Positions 25,520-35,196 of a stretch of DNA of 64,000 nucleotides are shown piece by piece; position 1 is the stretch's first letter, and each line of letters starts with the position of its first letter. The position numbers were made by a program, and so were the translations under genes. This stretch comes from Erwinia sp050410775. Lineage in GTDB: Bacteria > Pseudomonadota > Gammaproteobacteria > Enterobacterales > Enterobacteriaceae. Location: the NCBI RefSeq assembly GCF_050410775.1, contig NZ_CP191229.1, one strand, 5' to 3'. The notes under the pieces are model-generated. The model searched no databases, was not told the origin of the DNA, and saw only the letters and a program-made list of their open reading frames with translations.

Positions 25520-26713
25520 TCAGATGGTGGCTCTGTCGGTGCCCATTCCCGGCACCAGAATCACCTTGCGGCACTCTTCCTGACGTTTTTCAAAAATCTC
25601 ATAGCCGCGGGCAGCTTCTTCCAGCGGCATATGGTGCGTGACAATCTCTTCAGGCTTCAGATGCCCTTTTTCGATCAGCGACAGCAAATCGGGCAGAAAA
25701 GCGTGAACGTGAGTTTGCCCCATTTTAAACGTCAGCCCCTTATCAAATGCATCACCGAACATAAAGCTATGAATAAAGCCGGCATAGACGCCCGGTACGC
25801 TGACCACGCCGCCCCGCCTGACCGCCGCGATGCACTGCCGGAGTACCTTACCGCTGCTTCCCTCAATTTTCAGGGTGGTCAGTACGGTTTCCGTCAGGCT
25901 GCCTTTCGCCTCAAACCCCACCGCATCAATGACGGCATCAACGCCGCGATGGCCGGCGCTGTTTTCAATGATCCAGGCGGCCGGATCGTCATTTTTATCA
26001 AAGTTAATGGGGATCACGCCGTAGCGCTCATGGGCAAAGGCCAGCCGATAGTCGTTATGATCGATCATAAATATCTGTTCCGCGCCCTCCAGGCGGGCAC
26101 AGGCTGCGCTGAGCAAGCCAACCGGTCCCGCGCCATAAATAGCCACGCTCGATCCGGGCTTGATTTCGGCGTTTTTCACCGCCTGCCAGGCCGTCGGCAG
26201 AATGTCCGACAGGAACAGCACTTTTTCATCCGATAAGGTATCAGGCACTTTAAACGGCCCGGTGTTGGCTTTCGGCACGCGGACATACTCCGCCTGCCCG
26301 CCGGGAATACCGCCGTACAGATCGCTGTAGCCGAAAAGCGCGGCGGGCGGCGTGATATTCTTACGGTTGAGCGCGGCACCTTTGCCGCTGTTGGTGTTTT
26401 CACAGGCCGCATACTGGTGAAGGTGGCAGAAAAAACAGTCACCGCAGGCGATCACAAAAGGAATGACCACGCGATCGCCTTTCGCGACGGCGGTAACATC
26501 CCGCCCGGTTTCCACCACTTCCCCCATGAACTCATGGCCAAAGATATCGCCATGGTGAGTACCGGGGATCTTGCCATGATAAAGATGCAGATCGGAGCCG
26601 CAGATGGCGGTGGCCGTGACCCGCAGAATAATGTCATCCGCCGCTTCGAGGGACGGATCGGGCATAGTGTCCACACTGACTTTGTGGGGTCCATGATAGG
26701 TAAGCGCTTTCAT
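25520..26713 (-). CDS. Zinc-dependent alcohol dehydrogenase, formaldehyde-dehydrogenase-like
   Basis: 397-residue medium-chain dehydrogenase. The catalytic zinc site is CGSDLHLYHG plus GHEFMGEVVE. The structural zinc site has its four cysteines in CGDCFFCHLHQYAACE. The NAD(P) fold has GAGPVGLLSA (about 190-199). A long insertion after the structural site (GKGAALNRKNITPPAALFGY) and VDAVIDAVGFEAKG resemble glutathione-independent formaldehyde dehydrogenase-type members. ATG 26713 has GGAG upstream. It lies 45 bases downstream of the SDR gene, so the two may be an operon for aldehyde/alcohol turnover. Substrate not known. Confidence 0.9.
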   Translation of the reverse strand: MKALTYHGPHKVSVDTMPDPSLEAADDIILRVTATAICGSDLHLYHGKIPGTHHGDIFGHEFMGEVVETGRDVTAVAKGDRVVIPFVIACGDCFFCHLHQYAACENTNSGKGAALNRKNITPPAALFGYSDLYGGIPGGQAEYVRVPKANTGPFKVPDTLSDEKVLFLSDILPTAWQAVKNAEIKPGSSVAIYGAGPVGLLSAACARLEGAEQIFMIDHNDYRLAFAHERYGVIPINFDKNDDPAAWIIENSAGHRGVDAVIDAVGFEAKGSLTETVLTTLKIEGSSGKVLRQCIAAVRRGGVVSVPGVYAGFIHSFMFGDAFDKGLTFKMGQTHVHAFLPDLLSLIEKGHLKPEEIVTHHMPLEEAARGYEIFEKRQEECRKVILVPGMGTDRATI

Positions 26714-26758
26714 CGTTTTAACTCCTCCAGATATCAGATTCCATTGCGGGGTGAGGTA

Positions 26759-27667
26759 TTACAACGTGCCGGTGCCGCCGTCGGAGCACCAGACCTGGCC
26801 CGAGGCGTAACTGTTTTCCTGAGAGGCGAGCGTCACGTAAAGCGGCGCTATTTCGGCTGGCTGCCCCGGCCTTCCCAGCGGAGCGGAAGCGCCAAACTGT
26901 TCGATTTTTTCCTGCGGCTGGCCGCCACAGCACTGTAGAACGGTCCAGTAAGGTCCCGGTGCGACGGCGTTGACGCGGATACCGTCCGGGCCAAGCTGCT
27001 TCGCCAGCGATTTAGTAAATGCGGTGATAGCGGCTTTCGTCTGGGCATAATCCAGCAGGATATCGCTGGGCTTGTCCGCCTGAACGGAAGAGGTGTTAAT
27101 AATGGAGGCGCCGCGCGGCAGATAGTCCACGGCGGCTTTGGTTATCCAGAACATGGCATACACGTTAGTTTTGAACGTGGCGTCAAAAGATTCGGTTGTT
27201 AAATCCCGGATCGATTCACTGTACTGCTGCCGCCCGGCATTGTTGACCAGCAGATCCAGGCCGCCCAGCGCTTCGGCTGCCTCTTTCACCAGCGTCTGGC
27301 AAAAGGCCTCTTCGCGGATATCGCCAGGTAGCGCCACGGCTTTACGCCCTTCGGCGCGGATTAGTGCGATAACTTCCTTTGCATCTTCCTCTTCAGCGGG
27401 CAGGTAGTTGATGGCAACATCGGCCCCTTCCCGGGCATAGGCGATGGCAACAGCGCGGCCAATTCCTGAATCGCCGCCGGTGATCAGCGCTTTGCGCCCT
27501 TGCAGGCGGCCACTTCCCTTGTAGGAGGTTTCGCCATGATCGGGACGAGGCGTCATTTTGCAAGCAAGGCCGGGGAAAGGTTGCTTCTGATGCTCAAAAG
27601 GAGGAACCGGATAATTTTCTGAATCGGTCTGATTAAGGGAGGAGGATACGCGATTTTCTTTACTCAT
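26759..27667 (-). CDS. SDR-family aldehyde reductase, YghA-like
   Basis: 302-residue short-chain dehydrogenase with the long N-terminal extension (YPVPPFEHQKQPFPGLACKM) typical of the YghA group, NADP-dependent reductases active on aldehydes. The cofactor motif is TGGDSGIGRAVA (about 62-73), NNAG follows at about 143, and catalysis uses Ser plus YAQTKAA. The C-terminus ends CSDGGTGTL. ATG 27667 has AGGAGT upstream. It sits upstream of the zinc alcohol dehydrogenase. The orphan LexA box and umuD remnant lie just beyond its start but point the other way. Confidence 0.93.
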   Translation of the reverse strand: MSKENRVSSSLNQTDSENYPVPPFEHQKQPFPGLACKMTPRPDHGETSYKGSGRLQGRKALITGGDSGIGRAVAIAYAREGADVAINYLPAEEEDAKEVIALIRAEGRKAVALPGDIREEAFCQTLVKEAAEALGGLDLLVNNAGRQQYSESIRDLTTESFDATFKTNVYAMFWITKAAVDYLPRGASIINTSSVQADKPSDILLDYAQTKAAITAFTKSLAKQLGPDGIRVNAVAPGPYWTVLQCCGGQPQEKIEQFGASAPLGRPGQPAEIAPLYVTLASQENSYASGQVWCSDGGTGTL

Positions 27668-27883
27668 ATTTTACTCCTGTATTTCTGACAGTTTGCGTTT
27701 ATAAAGCATAGAACGTTGCCATAAATTCGGCTGGTGCTTTGTTCCTGAAGAGACAACGGCCCTGTCAGAACGCGCAATAAACATTCGTTTATGCGTATGC
27801 TTTCGCAGAAAATAGAGTTTTATATCAGTAGATTGCTGGAAATAGCGGCTAAAGGGTTTGATCGCGCAGAAGGCGCAAAGATA

Positions 27884-27899
27884 CTGCATATAAATACAG
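27884..27899 (+). promoter_or_regulatory. Orphan LexA (SOS) box
   Basis: CTGCATATAAATACAG fits CTG-N10-CAG and, with TA before and CA after, closely resembles the consensus TACTGTATATANANACAGTA. It lies about 60 bases before the umuD remnant and would once have controlled it. Confidence 0.75.
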
Positions 27900-27924
27900 C
27901 AAAATAACAAACAATAATCATTAA

Positions 27925-28020
27925 GCAGCTTATTCGCCCCAGGATATTGGCAAAGCGTTGTCGCTGCCGCTTTTTATTGAACATATGCCCTGTGGCTTTC
28001 CCAGTCCCGCTCAGGATGAG
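27925..28020 (+). pseudogene. umuD N-terminal remnant
   Basis: After an in-frame stop (27922-27924) the frame reads AAYSPQDIGKALSLPLFIEH and then MPCGFPSPAQD. This matches the start of UmuD (KPADLREIVTFPLFSDLVQ, CGFPSPAADYVEQR), including the Cys-Gly autocleavage site. Homology stops after Asp, and the following residues (ERFYSVRGDF) are not UmuD-like. There is no S24 peptidase domain. A LexA box precedes it. Boundaries are approximate. Confidence 0.72.
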
Positions 28021-28128
28021 CGGTTTTATAGCGTAAGGGGTGATTTTTCCCCCTACGTTTACTGGCGAGTGAAAGGTTTATATTGCGCGGTACATGGGAG
28101 AAGCGGCCATCTGCCGTCAGCCACTAAA

Positions 28129-28151
28129 AGGCGCGGACCACGCCCGCGCCT
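28129..28151 (-). terminator. Terminator-like hairpin after the autotransporter gene
   Basis: AGGCGCGG (28129-28136) / CCGCGCCT (28144-28151). On the minus strand a short T run follows (28128-28126). It lies 6 bases beyond the stop codon. Confidence 0.65.
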
Positions 28152-28156
28152 CATAG

Positions 28157-31100
28157 TTAAAATGACCAGCGAACACCTGCGTTATAGTGCCAGCCTTTAG
28201 CCCCGTTTCCGTCGATCTCTTTGCGGTAATCCGCTTCGGCATAGAGTGAAACCGCATTCCTGAACGTCGTGGTGCCACCCACACCGATATCCCACATCTG
28301 ACCGAGTTTGCCGCTGGCAAATGTCTGGCTGATATCACTGTCGGCTGCGCCTACTTTTGTTTTCGCCGCGCCTCCCCAACTGTGGTAATAGTTGGTGCGG
28401 ATGTAGGGCGTATACTGACGCAGACTTTCATCCTGCCATGTGTGATCCATACGCGCGCCGAGCCGGCCAATTGTTTGATCATAATTTTCATACGACACAA
28501 AGGTACGATCGCGGTCGGTGAAGCTATCCATGTTTACCCGCAAATAGGTCAGCTGCGCCTGCGGCTCAATGCGTAATCCATTACCGAACTCAAACGGATA
28601 GCCCGACTCCAGCGACGCGGTCCAGCCGTTCCCCTTCGGTGAGGCCACCTCTTTCTGGCGGGCAATGTCGGTTTCACCCCGATGCCAGTTCCACGCCAGC
28701 GAGCCATCCACATAGAGGCCGCTGGTGCGCTGCCAGGTGCCGTACAGCGCCAGGCTGTCACTATCAAAAGCGGTTGAGCTGTAGCCGTCGGCGGCGTGCG
28801 GACGAATACGCGTATTGCCTCGCGTATAGGCAATGCCGCCGCGCAAACTCTCTTGCGCGCCCTCCAGGCGTAACAGGTTGCCGCCCAGCTGCACCGCGCT
28901 ATAGTCGAGATCGAAGTCATAACCGTAATCGCTGAGTCCCCGATCGCTCTGATATTTCAGATTCGAACCCAGATAGCGAATAAACATCTCGCCGTCGGGT
29001 GCATCAGACATCCCCTGCTGGTGGCGTAATTCACCAAGGCGCTTATGGAGATCGTCGGTGGTCGCCAGCTGGTAATAGGCCATGCCAACGGGGGTGGAAA
29101 GGTAAGAAGGCACCTGTGGCGTTACGGCCGGACGTACTGCCGCCCGGCCGCTGCCTGTTTGCGGCTGGCACAGCGAACCGGCTTCGCACACAAAGGCGTT
29201 AGCAAGACGGTAATCCCAGAAATCATCCCCGCTGCCGCTCAGCTGCCGCTGGCTGGCGTCGCTGCTGCCGGGCGCAAAGCTGTACAGGCTGTATTGCCAG
29301 GGTCCTGATGCTACATAACCCCGCTGCAAAGCAAAGCTGCCCGCGCTGGCATTGCCGGAAACCTGCGCCAGAGAAACGCCTTCCGTCGCGGCAATGACGC
29401 CGTCGCGATTGCCGTCCATTAACGGGCTGCCGGTCAGGGAATCCTCAATGAGCGTGGTGCCGCTGACGTTGCCGTTAACACGCAGTATGTCACTTTGCGT
29501 CGCGGCGGAATTGAGCCGGAGATGACCCTGCGCCGACGCCAGATCTCCATTAATGGTCAGCGAATCATTCGCCGCACTGCCGCCGTTGGTCAGATCCAGC
29601 GTCCCGGCATTATTTACCACGAGTGAGTCATTTGTCGCACCCTGCAACAGCGGATTGACGCCATTACCCGCGAACAGCGTCGAGTTGCCGTCAACGTTAA
29701 TAGTACTGTGCGCCAGTTTGATATGGTCCGTTAGCGTCCACATTGTGCTGTAGAAATTCAGCGTGCTCCAGCCGGCGCCAAGGTTGGTGCCTTTGCGCAG
29801 ATCGTCACTGGCGAACGAACCGCCGCGCGCCGTAATGTCACTCAGATTCAGTATACTGCCGGCCCCGTTATTCGTGGTGATATGGCGTGTATTCGCCAGG
29901 CTTACCTTTTGCATCGTGGCGACATTCGTGCCGTTGCCCATCGTCAGGCTGCCATCCAGCGTACCGCCGGAGACGAGCAGTGAATCGTTGCCATTACCGG
30001 TATTCACATCACCGACCGCTTTCCCGTCCAGCAGCGCAATAACGTCACTGGTCGCGCCGCCAGCGACCACCACGGTTTCTGGATTCGGCGCAGTAATCGT
30101 TCCTTCATTAATAAACACCGACTCGCCGCCGCGCAGATCGATAATAGGCGCCACCACGCTTTGTGAAGCGATCGTACCCTGGTTAATGACCTGGCTGGCC
30201 GTGCTGGTGACAATCGCCGAACCGCCACTGGCTGACTGGATATCGATGGTGCCGCGAGCAATCACCCTGCCGGTAGTATTGGCACGCACGCCGGTGCCTT
30301 CGCCGGGAACCACGATGGAATATCCTTCGCCGATCAACAGATCGTTACTGGTCGTCGATCCATCTTCATGGGCGAACAGATAACCGGTCCCGCCGCCGCC
30401 GACATAAATCTGTGCGCTGCCTCCAGCATCGAACGAAACAGCCGAACGGATACCGGCACCGCGTCCCGTTTCAAGCCGGACGTTTTGCAGCATGATGCCG
30501 TCAGTTTCAGCACGGTTGTTGATTGCATTACCGCTGCCGTAAGCGCCGAGAGTCACGTCGTTGGCCTCAAACCACTGCGCCCCGCTATCGAGCAGCAAGC
30601 CATCAGCGCTGCCGCTGGCGCTCAGCGTGCTGTAACCCTGGCCGTCGCCGTAAACCTGGAGGCCGGCGTCGCTCCCGACGCGCAGCGCCGCGATACCGTC
30701 GTCAACGCGTAGATGGCTGTCTACCGGATTGTAATAGCCATTACCGCTGGTGACATCGATACCTGTTCCGGACGCTACATGCACGCTGCCGTAGTTGATG
30801 AAGGTGCCGCTGTCATGCACGCGAGCGCCAGTGCTGTTGGGGCCGGTTAACTCCACCACGCCCTGATACTGATTAAATATTGCGGCGTTGTAGCTGACAT
30901 CAAACGCCGCGATATTGCTGCCATTGCCGGTAATTTGAGAAGCGGCATAGATAGTTGCCCGATCGCCTGCGCTCACCGCGCCCAAGGTATTGTCCCCATT
31001 GAGCGTAATAGCGCTGGTGATTATCGCTTCCCCAAGGTCATAAACGCGTATTGCCGCTGCGCCGCTGCCGTTAACGTTAAAAACATCGGAACGATAGATA

Positions 31101-34100
31101 AGCGAGCCCTCACCGGAGACCGAAACCCCGGTGCTGTTGGCACCGTCCAGCGTCACCGTGGCCGGTGCCAGCGCATAAAAGTCGCCGCCGTTACTGAGCT
31201 GGTAGAGCGTAGATCCGCTGGTATTGACGTTCGTGTTGCCGCCGCTGCCAAAAATAATGCTGTCCGTCCCCCTCACCTGATAACCCGTCTGATTATCATT
31301 GTGGAATACCACGCTGCTGGCGGAGCCAGTATTGATCGTTGCATCACTGGCGACGAGCCCGCCGACAGCATTGTCCCCGTAGAGATTGATTATGCCGTTT
31401 TGGTTGATAATAGCCCGGGCCCCGGTCGCTACCGTCCCGTAGGTCGGCGGCTGGGTGCTGCCCGGTGTACCGTAGACGTTGAGCGTCCCGCTGTTGGTAA
31501 CCTCGGTGGGAATCGTATTGTCGTCGGGAGAGGCATAACCTTCTGAATACAAGCCGGTGCCGCCGCGCGTCACGCTGATGTCGCCGTTATTGGTCACCTT
31601 TGCGCCAAAGCGCGCGGCAATACCGGTTGAGCCTTCACCGCCTAAGGTAATGTCGCCGGTGTTAACCAGCTGCGCCTGAGCCAGCGCCAGCAAACCGAGC
31701 TGAGCATTCGCCAGGCCGCTAATTGAGGCATGGTTCGTCAGCAAGGTCGTGGCGTCGGAGGCAATATCAGGATTAATCACGTTGCCGCGGAGATCGTGCT
31801 TATCGCCGTCAACCGTGGCCGCGCTGGCACCTTCACCGGTCAGACGTAGCCTGGTGGCCGCATCAATTGTCCCTTGCGCGCCGCCCTCAATCTTTACGCC
31901 CGTCCCATAGGCGCCAATAGTAAACGTCGCGCCGTGGGTGAAAATATCGCTGTCCCTGCCGCTGCCGGTGACGCCGGTCGCACCTGGCGCGCTAAGTGAC
32001 AGCGTCATCCCTCTGGCGTCAAAATCCGCACCGTCGAGTAAGCGGAACAAGGTTCCATTTGGGCTTGAAGTCACATAGCGGCCATTAGTGGGCAGATTGA
32101 TCCTGGCGTCCGGGCCAATAATAAAGAAACCGATCTGATCCGGGCCGCCCGACGAGTGCGGCACCGCACCGGCCGCCACGTTGACGGTAGCATCTCCTTC
32201 TGCGCGCACTCCGATAGCAGCGTTGCCGTTAAGGTTGACAGCGCCGCTCAGCTCCGCTTTCGCCCGTCCGCCATCCTGACCCCTTACCCAGACAGCGGTA
32301 TTATTTGTGCCGTCCGCCGCATCAGCGTTGCCGTTAACGTTTATCGTCCCGGTGGAGTAGGCGCTGGCGCTGTTGCCGTGAGTGGCGATGACTTTGATCC
32401 CGGTACCGTTATCGCCGTTGAGATTGATCGTACCGGTATTGCCAACGCGTCCACCGCTGCCAGCGTTGAGCGCCAGCAGGCCGATGTTCTCCGCAGGCTG
32501 AGCCTGCGCCCGCCCGTTGACATCAATCGTGCCGTTATTCAATGCCAGCGCGTTCGGGCCGGATTCGACGCGCATGCCAACAGCGTTCTGTACTTTGCTG
32601 CCGATAACGATGCGCCCATTATTCATGGCGCTTGCATTAAGGATCTGACGGATAGCGCTGACGCCGCCGCTCAGGTTAACCGCGACATCCTGTGTAATGT
32701 CCGGTTTGCGGTTTTGCGGCGAGCGGCCAATATATATCGTGCCCTCTCCGGCATTGATAAAGCTGGCTTCCCCACCGAGGCTGATGCCCACCGCCGGGGT
32801 ACCGTTGCTGACATCCGCAACGCCAATGTTGATATTGCCATGGTTGACTGCGCTACTTTTGTCGATCCAAATCGCGTCGCTCCTCCACCCGGAAGGTGCA
32901 TCGCCTGCGGCAAGGTTGATCACGCCGTTGTTGGTAAATTTACTGCCTCCGGTGACCGCTACAGCTTTGCCAACGTAGCCCAGCGTGCTGCTGTCCACGT
33001 CTTCACCGTCAGCGTTATTGAGAAAGCCGCCGTTAATGACGCCGTTATTAATCCCGGTGCTGCCGTTGATCAACTCCAGCCCCCGGCTTTCCGGCTGCGC
33101 CGGTCCGGTGGTGGCGAGCTTGCCGTCCACGATCGCTGTCGCACCATTGCTGGCCCGTACCGCCGCGCTGCTGCTGTTTACCACTTCCAGCGTTTTACCG
33201 GCAGAGATTTTCACGCGGGCGTCAGGGCCATCGGCGCTCAACACCACCTGGTCGCCTGACGGTTGCACAACTTCATCTTTTAAAATGTCAGGACTCAGAC
33301 GGTAAGCCACGCTGCCTTCATACAAGGTAAAGGCTTTGTGAAAGGCGTTGCTGTAGTCCTCAGGGTTAATAGCGCGATTGGCGAGCTGGTTGATTAACCA
33401 GTCATTGTAATCACGCAGTCCGGCGAGGCTGGTCACATTAAACGTACTGACGCCGCCATCCAGCGTGTTGATGGTAAACTCGCCCGTGTAACGCGCCACG
33501 CTGTCCAGGTTAAACGCCAGCCGATCGCTATTATAAGGTGGCGCTGCGGCGGTAAAGATAATCCGGTTGTCGGAGTTCCAGTTCAGCTGTCCGCGCTTCG
33601 AGGCGGTAAACAGCTGGCTCTGTTTCGCGGCCATCGACCAGCTATTGGTGACGGAGCGGGCTGCGGCTCCCTGCTGGCCAATATCAATATTAATGGTGCC
33701 GTTGCTGACCGACGCCACACGGGCATCAATGTATTGCCGATCTTTTACCGCGTAATAATCTGGTACCTCTGTATTGAGGTTTACGTCAGGTAAATGACTA
33801 AAGGCGAGACTGTCATACACCGGATAGACCGAATAGGAATTATTTTCGAAATCAGGGATAAGGATGTTTAAATCCTGCCGCCCGATATTGATGCGTTCCT
33901 GCCCCGTCAGACTGTCATCAATAATCCGGCCTGTGCGCTGCAAATCACCGAGCGTAACGCGTGTCAGCCCGTTTTTCCCCGGCGCAAACTGCGGCAGGCC
34001 GCTTAATGTTTGGGTGCTGCCGTTACACAGGCAATAGACGCCAGCTTTATTATCATTACTTTCAGGCGTATAGGGTTTTAATATCGCTGCCGACGCATTT

Positions 34101-34165
34101 AACACCGGGAACAGCATGCCTTGCGCAGCAATAAGGCCCAGAAGTACAGGATTTAATTTAAACAC
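28157..34165 (-). CDS. Giant autotransporter (type Va) surface protein
   Basis: 2002 residues from GTG 34165, which has GAGGA eight bases upstream. The longer frame to 34297 adds an unsupported leader. A signal peptide (MFKLNPVLLGLIAAQGMLFP...NASAA, about 1-27) is followed by a very long passenger rich in Gly, Asn, Ser and Thr. The passenger has many NxGxIN/NNGTI-type beta-helix rungs (for example INIGVADVSNGTPAVGISLG). Then come RTX-like GNGNDSLLVSGG rungs near 1430-1450 and a C-terminal 12-stranded autotransporter barrel (about 1735-2002) ending in NAGVRWSF. Expected to be an outer-membrane adhesin or autoaggregation factor. No protease motif was seen. Unusually, cysteines occur in YCLCNG near the mature N-terminus and in VCEAGSLCQ before the barrel. 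It is monocistronic. Confidence 0.9.
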   Translation of the reverse strand: MFKLNPVLLGLIAAQGMLFPVLNASAAILKPYTPESNDNKAGVYCLCNGSTQTLSGLPQFAPGKNGLTRVTLGDLQRTGRIIDDSLTGQERINIGRQDLNILIPDFENNSYSVYPVYDSLAFSHLPDVNLNTEVPDYYAVKDRQYIDARVASVSNGTINIDIGQQGAAARSVTNSWSMAAKQSQLFTASKRGQLNWNSDNRIIFTAAAPPYNSDRLAFNLDSVARYTGEFTINTLDGGVSTFNVTSLAGLRDYNDWLINQLANRAINPEDYSNAFHKAFTLYEGSVAYRLSPDILKDEVVQPSGDQVVLSADGPDARVKISAGKTLEVVNSSSAAVRASNGATAIVDGKLATTGPAQPESRGLELINGSTGINNGVINGGFLNNADGEDVDSSTLGYVGKAVAVTGGSKFTNNGVINLAAGDAPSGWRSDAIWIDKSSAVNHGNINIGVADVSNGTPAVGISLGGEASFINAGEGTIYIGRSPQNRKPDITQDVAVNLSGGVSAIRQILNASAMNNGRIVIGSKVQNAVGMRVESGPNALALNNGTIDVNGRAQAQPAENIGLLALNAGSGGRVGNTGTINLNGDNGTGIKVIATHGNSASAYSTGTINVNGNADAADGTNNTAVWVRGQDGGRAKAELSGAVNLNGNAAIGVRAEGDATVNVAAGAVPHSSGGPDQIGFFIIGPDARINLPTNGRYVTSSPNGTLFRLLDGADFDARGMTLSLSAPGATGVTGSGRDSDIFTHGATFTIGAYGTGVKIEGGAQGTIDAATRLRLTGEGASAATVDGDKHDLRGNVINPDIASDATTLLTNHASISGLANAQLGLLALAQAQLVNTGDITLGGEGSTGIAARFGAKVTNNGDISVTRGGTGLYSEGYASPDDNTIPTEVTNSGTLNVYGTPGSTQPPTYGTVATGARAIINQNGIINLYGDNAVGGLVASDATINTGSASSVVFHNDNQTGYQVRGTDSIIFGSGGNTNVNTSGSTLYQLSNGGDFYALAPATVTLDGANSTGVSVSGEGSLIYRSDVFNVNGSGAAAIRVYDLGEAIITSAITLNGDNTLGAVSAGDRATIYAASQITGNGSNIAAFDVSYNAAIFNQYQGVVELTGPNSTGARVHDSGTFINYGSVHVASGTGIDVTSGNGYYNPVDSHLRVDDGIAALRVGSDAGLQVYGDGQGYSTLSASGSADGLLLDSGAQWFEANDVTLGAYGSGNAINNRAETDGIMLQNVRLETGRGAGIRSAVSFDAGGSAQIYVGGGGTGYLFAHEDGSTTSNDLLIGEGYSIVVPGEGTGVRANTTGRVIARGTIDIQSASGGSAIVTSTASQVINQGTIASQSVVAPIIDLRGGESVFINEGTITAPNPETVVVAGGATSDVIALLDGKAVGDVNTGNGNDSLLVSGGTLDGSLTMGNGTNVATMQKVSLANTRHITTNNGAGSILNLSDITARGGSFASDDLRKGTNLGAGWSTLNFYSTMWTLTDHIKLAHSTINVDGNSTLFAGNGVNPLLQGATNDSLVVNNAGTLDLTNGGSAANDSLTINGDLASAQGHLRLNSAATQSDILRVNGNVSGTTLIEDSLTGSPLMDGNRDGVIAATEGVSLAQVSGNASAGSFALQRGYVASGPWQYSLYSFAPGSSDASQRQLSGSGDDFWDYRLANAFVCEAGSLCQPQTGSGRAAVRPAVTPQVPSYLSTPVGMAYYQLATTDDLHKRLGELRHQQGMSDAPDGEMFIRYLGSNLKYQSDRGLSDYGYDFDLDYSAVQLGGNLLRLEGAQESLRGGIAYTRGNTRIRPHAADGYSSTAFDSDSLALYGTWQRTSGLYVDGSLAWNWHRGETDIARQKEVASPKGNGWTASLESGYPFEFGNGLRIEPQAQLTYLRVNMDSFTDRDRTFVSYENYDQTIGRLGARMDHTWQDESLRQYTPYIRTNYYHSWGGAAKTKVGAADSDISQTFASGKLGQMWDIGVGGTTTFRNAVSLYAEADYRKEIDGNGAKGWHYNAGVRWSF

Positions 34166-35196
34166 CGTGTTTTCCTCAACAGAGAAAAGACAAAGCCTGA
34201 AAGCACACAGCGTGTTGTTCCAGGCGTAATGAATAGCAATAAATTTTCGGCGTATTAAGAAAGGTTTCAGAGCGAAATGAATCACATCATTTAGCAAAAA
34301 AAATGTCCAGCGTTACTTAACAGTCACGCTCGTGCAAAATGGATTTTCAGAGTAATCCCGCGGTAAAAAATTTAAAAATGGCCCTGAATTAACGGATTTA
34401 ATAATTTAAAATCAATCAGATAAAAGCAGGCAAAGCGCCTGCGTTTAATGCATTTGATTTATAGCGATTTCTGAAGAGAAAGTCGAATAAGCCTCTTTAG
34501 TTAAAAGCGGATCTAAAAATAAGGGATTGACGTTACCATTTTAAAATTCTGTAATCGTATGGCTCAACTTGAACAGTAACTACCGACGTTATTTTTTTGC
34601 CAACAGACCTGAACGGTTGCAAAAAATTATGAGATGGCACCACTGATTCAAACGATCTGGCAACAGAACCAGCTCAGATTAATTATCGCCCCGGCCATGC
34701 TACTTGATATTTTAACGGGGTGAGTTTGGCCCAAACTTTCCCCCACAAGTCTTTAACGCCGTGTGAAATAAGGGGCGATTCCAAAACACGGCGTACCGTG
34801 CGCCATAAGTTCTGGTGGCGTGCCACAGTTAAGAAACCGATCCTGCAACGATGGCATCCAGTCAGACTGCTGTCAGGCTAAGTTCCCCCGAATAATACAG
34901 TCGATGCCTTCACCAATAATATCAACTGGACAATCGCTTATCCCCGGGAAGCACTTACTTATCCAAATAACGCGCCCGGAGTTCAGGTAAGGCTGGAATA
35001 ACAATCATGTTCGTCAGTGAAGTCCTCACATCAATCAGAGCTTATCACGTACTCTTCCCCACCATCGCTGCTCCCCATCGCCATTTCATTCAGGCGGGCC
35101 GGCAAAGCCACAGCCTGTTTGCGATAACGTTTTCCCGCAGATGGCACGGTCAATCCCCTGTACTCCGCTCAATCAGTTTACGCCAGTCAGACAAAT
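34166..35196. other. Long intergenic region upstream of the autotransporter gene
   Basis: About 1030 bases. 34300-34620 is AT-rich and should contain the autotransporter promoter. 34887-35002 contains an orphan open stretch on the plus strand (NNINWTIAYPREALTYPNNA, ends VQVRLE stop) without a start codon, which looks like the 3' end of a lost gene. I could not identify its family. Nothing else supported. Confidence 0.5.

Noticed and set aside
30935..33259. Long plus-strand frames (203 and 367 codons) inside the autotransporter gene
   Set aside because: They mirror the repetitive GC-biased codons of the minus-strand passenger and have no start signals or family.
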